This document shows positions 63,345-64,000 of a stretch of DNA of 64,000 nucleotides, piece after piece. A program made the translations under genes and the position numbers. Under the pieces are notes generated by a model. That model did not search any database, was not told the DNA's origin, and saw nothing but the letters and a program-made list of their open reading frames with translations. How positions within the stretch are numbered: the first letter of the stretch is position 1; each line of letters begins with the position of its first letter. This DNA is from Ruegeria marisrubri (GTDB lineage: Bacteria > Pseudomonadota > Alphaproteobacteria > Rhodobacterales > Rhodobacteraceae): contig NZ_LQBQ01000038.1 in the NCBI RefSeq assembly GCF_001507595.1, positions 124,001-188,000 of the forward strand. Direction: 5' to 3'.

Positions 63345-64000
63345 AACGCAAAGCTGCCCTGATCCTGACCGTGGCGATGCTGGCCGGCCCCGTGGCGGCC
63401 GATCCGGCTGCCGACTACAAGGAATTTTGCGCCGATTGTCATGGTGCCGAACGGCTGGGCGGGGTCGGTCCGGCGCTGATCCCGGAAACGCTCAAGCGGA
63501 TGCGCGGGCCGCGTATCGCCGAGGTGATCTCCGAAGGGCGCGTCGCCACGCAGATGCCCGCCTTTGCGCAGGAAATGGACGCGATCCGGATCGAGGAACT
63601 GGCCGGCTGGCTCAAGACGCCGCTGGAAGGAACGCCAGAATGGGGCGAGGCCGAGATCATGGCCAGCCGCGTGCTGGACGAGGATTACGTCGCCGTCGAT
63701 GCGCCGGTCTGGGACAGCGACCCGATGAACATCACGCTGGCGGTCGAGACCGGGGACCATCACGTTTCGGTTCTGGATGGCGACACGTTCGAGGTTCTGG
63801 ACCGGTTCGAGACGCCGTTCGCCGTGCATGGCGGGCCGAAATTCAGCCCCGACGGGCGTTATGTCTTCATCATGTCGCGCGATGGCTGGGTGCAGAAATA
63901 CGACATCTGGGCGCTGAAACAGGTGGGCCGGGTGCGCGCGGGGCTCAACAGCCGCAACATCGCCATGAGCGGCGACGGCCAGTGGCTGGCGGTGGCGAAC
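63341..64000 (+). CDS. nirN: NirN, cytochrome c/d1-type protein, cut by the window edge
   Basis: The frame runs from ATG 63341 (MKRKAALILTVAMLAGPVAA) to the end of the window. After a signal peptide, a c-type heme domain has C30-A-D-C33-H34 with the axial methionine probably in VATQMPAFAQEMD. From about residue 125 a propeller related to NirS starts (ITLAVETGDHHVSVLDGDTF, GGPKFSPDGRYVFIMSRDGW). NirN binds and modifies late heme d1 and hands it to NirS. NirS itself is upstream, so this copy is NirN by position and by the shorter c-domain. Confidence 0.9.
   Translation, partial: MKRKAALILTVAMLAGPVAADPAADYKEFCADCHGAERLGGVGPALIPETLKRMRGPRIAEVISEGRVATQMPAFAQEMDAIRIEELAGWLKTPLEGTPEWGEAEIMASRVLDEDYVAVDAPVWDSDPMNITLAVETGDHHVSVLDGDTFEVLDRFETPFAVHGGPKFSPDGRYVFIMSRDGWVQKYDIWALKQVGRVRAGLNSRNIAMSGDGQWLAVAN

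Noticed and set aside
1-64000. tRNA genes, rRNA genes, insertion sequences, integrase or phage genes
   Set aside because: None could be recognised on either strand, so the island shows no direct mark of recent mobility within this window.

Overview
The window is high-GC DNA with gene content typical of an alphaproteobacterium of the Rhodobacteraceae, probably the roseobacter group. Pointers are a Hint-domain protein paired with an HlyC-like acyltransferase, a 180-kDa-type NAD glutamate dehydrogenase, an ALA-synthase hemA, carboxyspermidine-type polyamine genes, and a NirS denitrification island with nosCRZDFYLX gene order. No tRNA, rRNA, CRISPR array, transposase or integrase was seen.

Left part (1-14.5 kb, almost all minus strand): a partial extensin-like gene, tyrC and hisC; a class V aminotransferase divergent from an Lrp regulator; a Hint-domain protein overlapping an HlyC-type lysine acyltransferase gene; rpsD with a readable promoter and terminator; an unrecognised 182-residue protein; an Ldh-family oxidoreductase; and a tightly packed biotin operon bioB-bioF-bioD-bioA-bioG-bioC that uses the BioG esterase.

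Middle part (15-32 kb): the NAD glutamate dehydrogenase; a polyamine operon (arginine decarboxylase, carboxyspermidine dehydrogenase-like, carboxynorspermidine decarboxylase, agmatinase); an HD-domain protein divergent from a LysR regulator; and a three-gene operon of a class III cyclase with TPR region, a PAP2/vanadium-haloperoxidase-type enzyme whose N terminus carries ten GAF tripeptides, and a leaderless subtilisin-like protease. This last operon is the most unusual content of the window.

Right part (32-64 kb): a denitrification island. On the minus strand, nosC-R-Z-D-F-Y-L-X and a terminal cytochrome c reduce N2O, and norC-B-Q-D-E-F reduces NO. nnrS, hemA, a metallopeptidase and a phosphoribosyltransferase lie between and beside them. 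On the plus strand, a Dnr-type Crp/Fnr regulator is followed by a DUF4202 gene, and nirS-nirT-cupredoxin and nirE-C-F-DL-G-H-J-N make cytochrome cd1 nitrite reductase and its heme d1 (nirN runs off the edge). Six TTGAC-N4-GTCAA-like sites lie upstream of nosC, hemA, norC, nnrS, nirS and nirE. They fit the regulator's E-x2-S-R recognition helix and suggest one NO-responsive regulon. NirT is an unusual fusion of a NapC/NirT tetraheme domain with a C-terminal domain carrying one CXXCH and one CX3CH. A roseobacter-type intergenic repeat occurs three times and in one copy supplies the nirN start codon.
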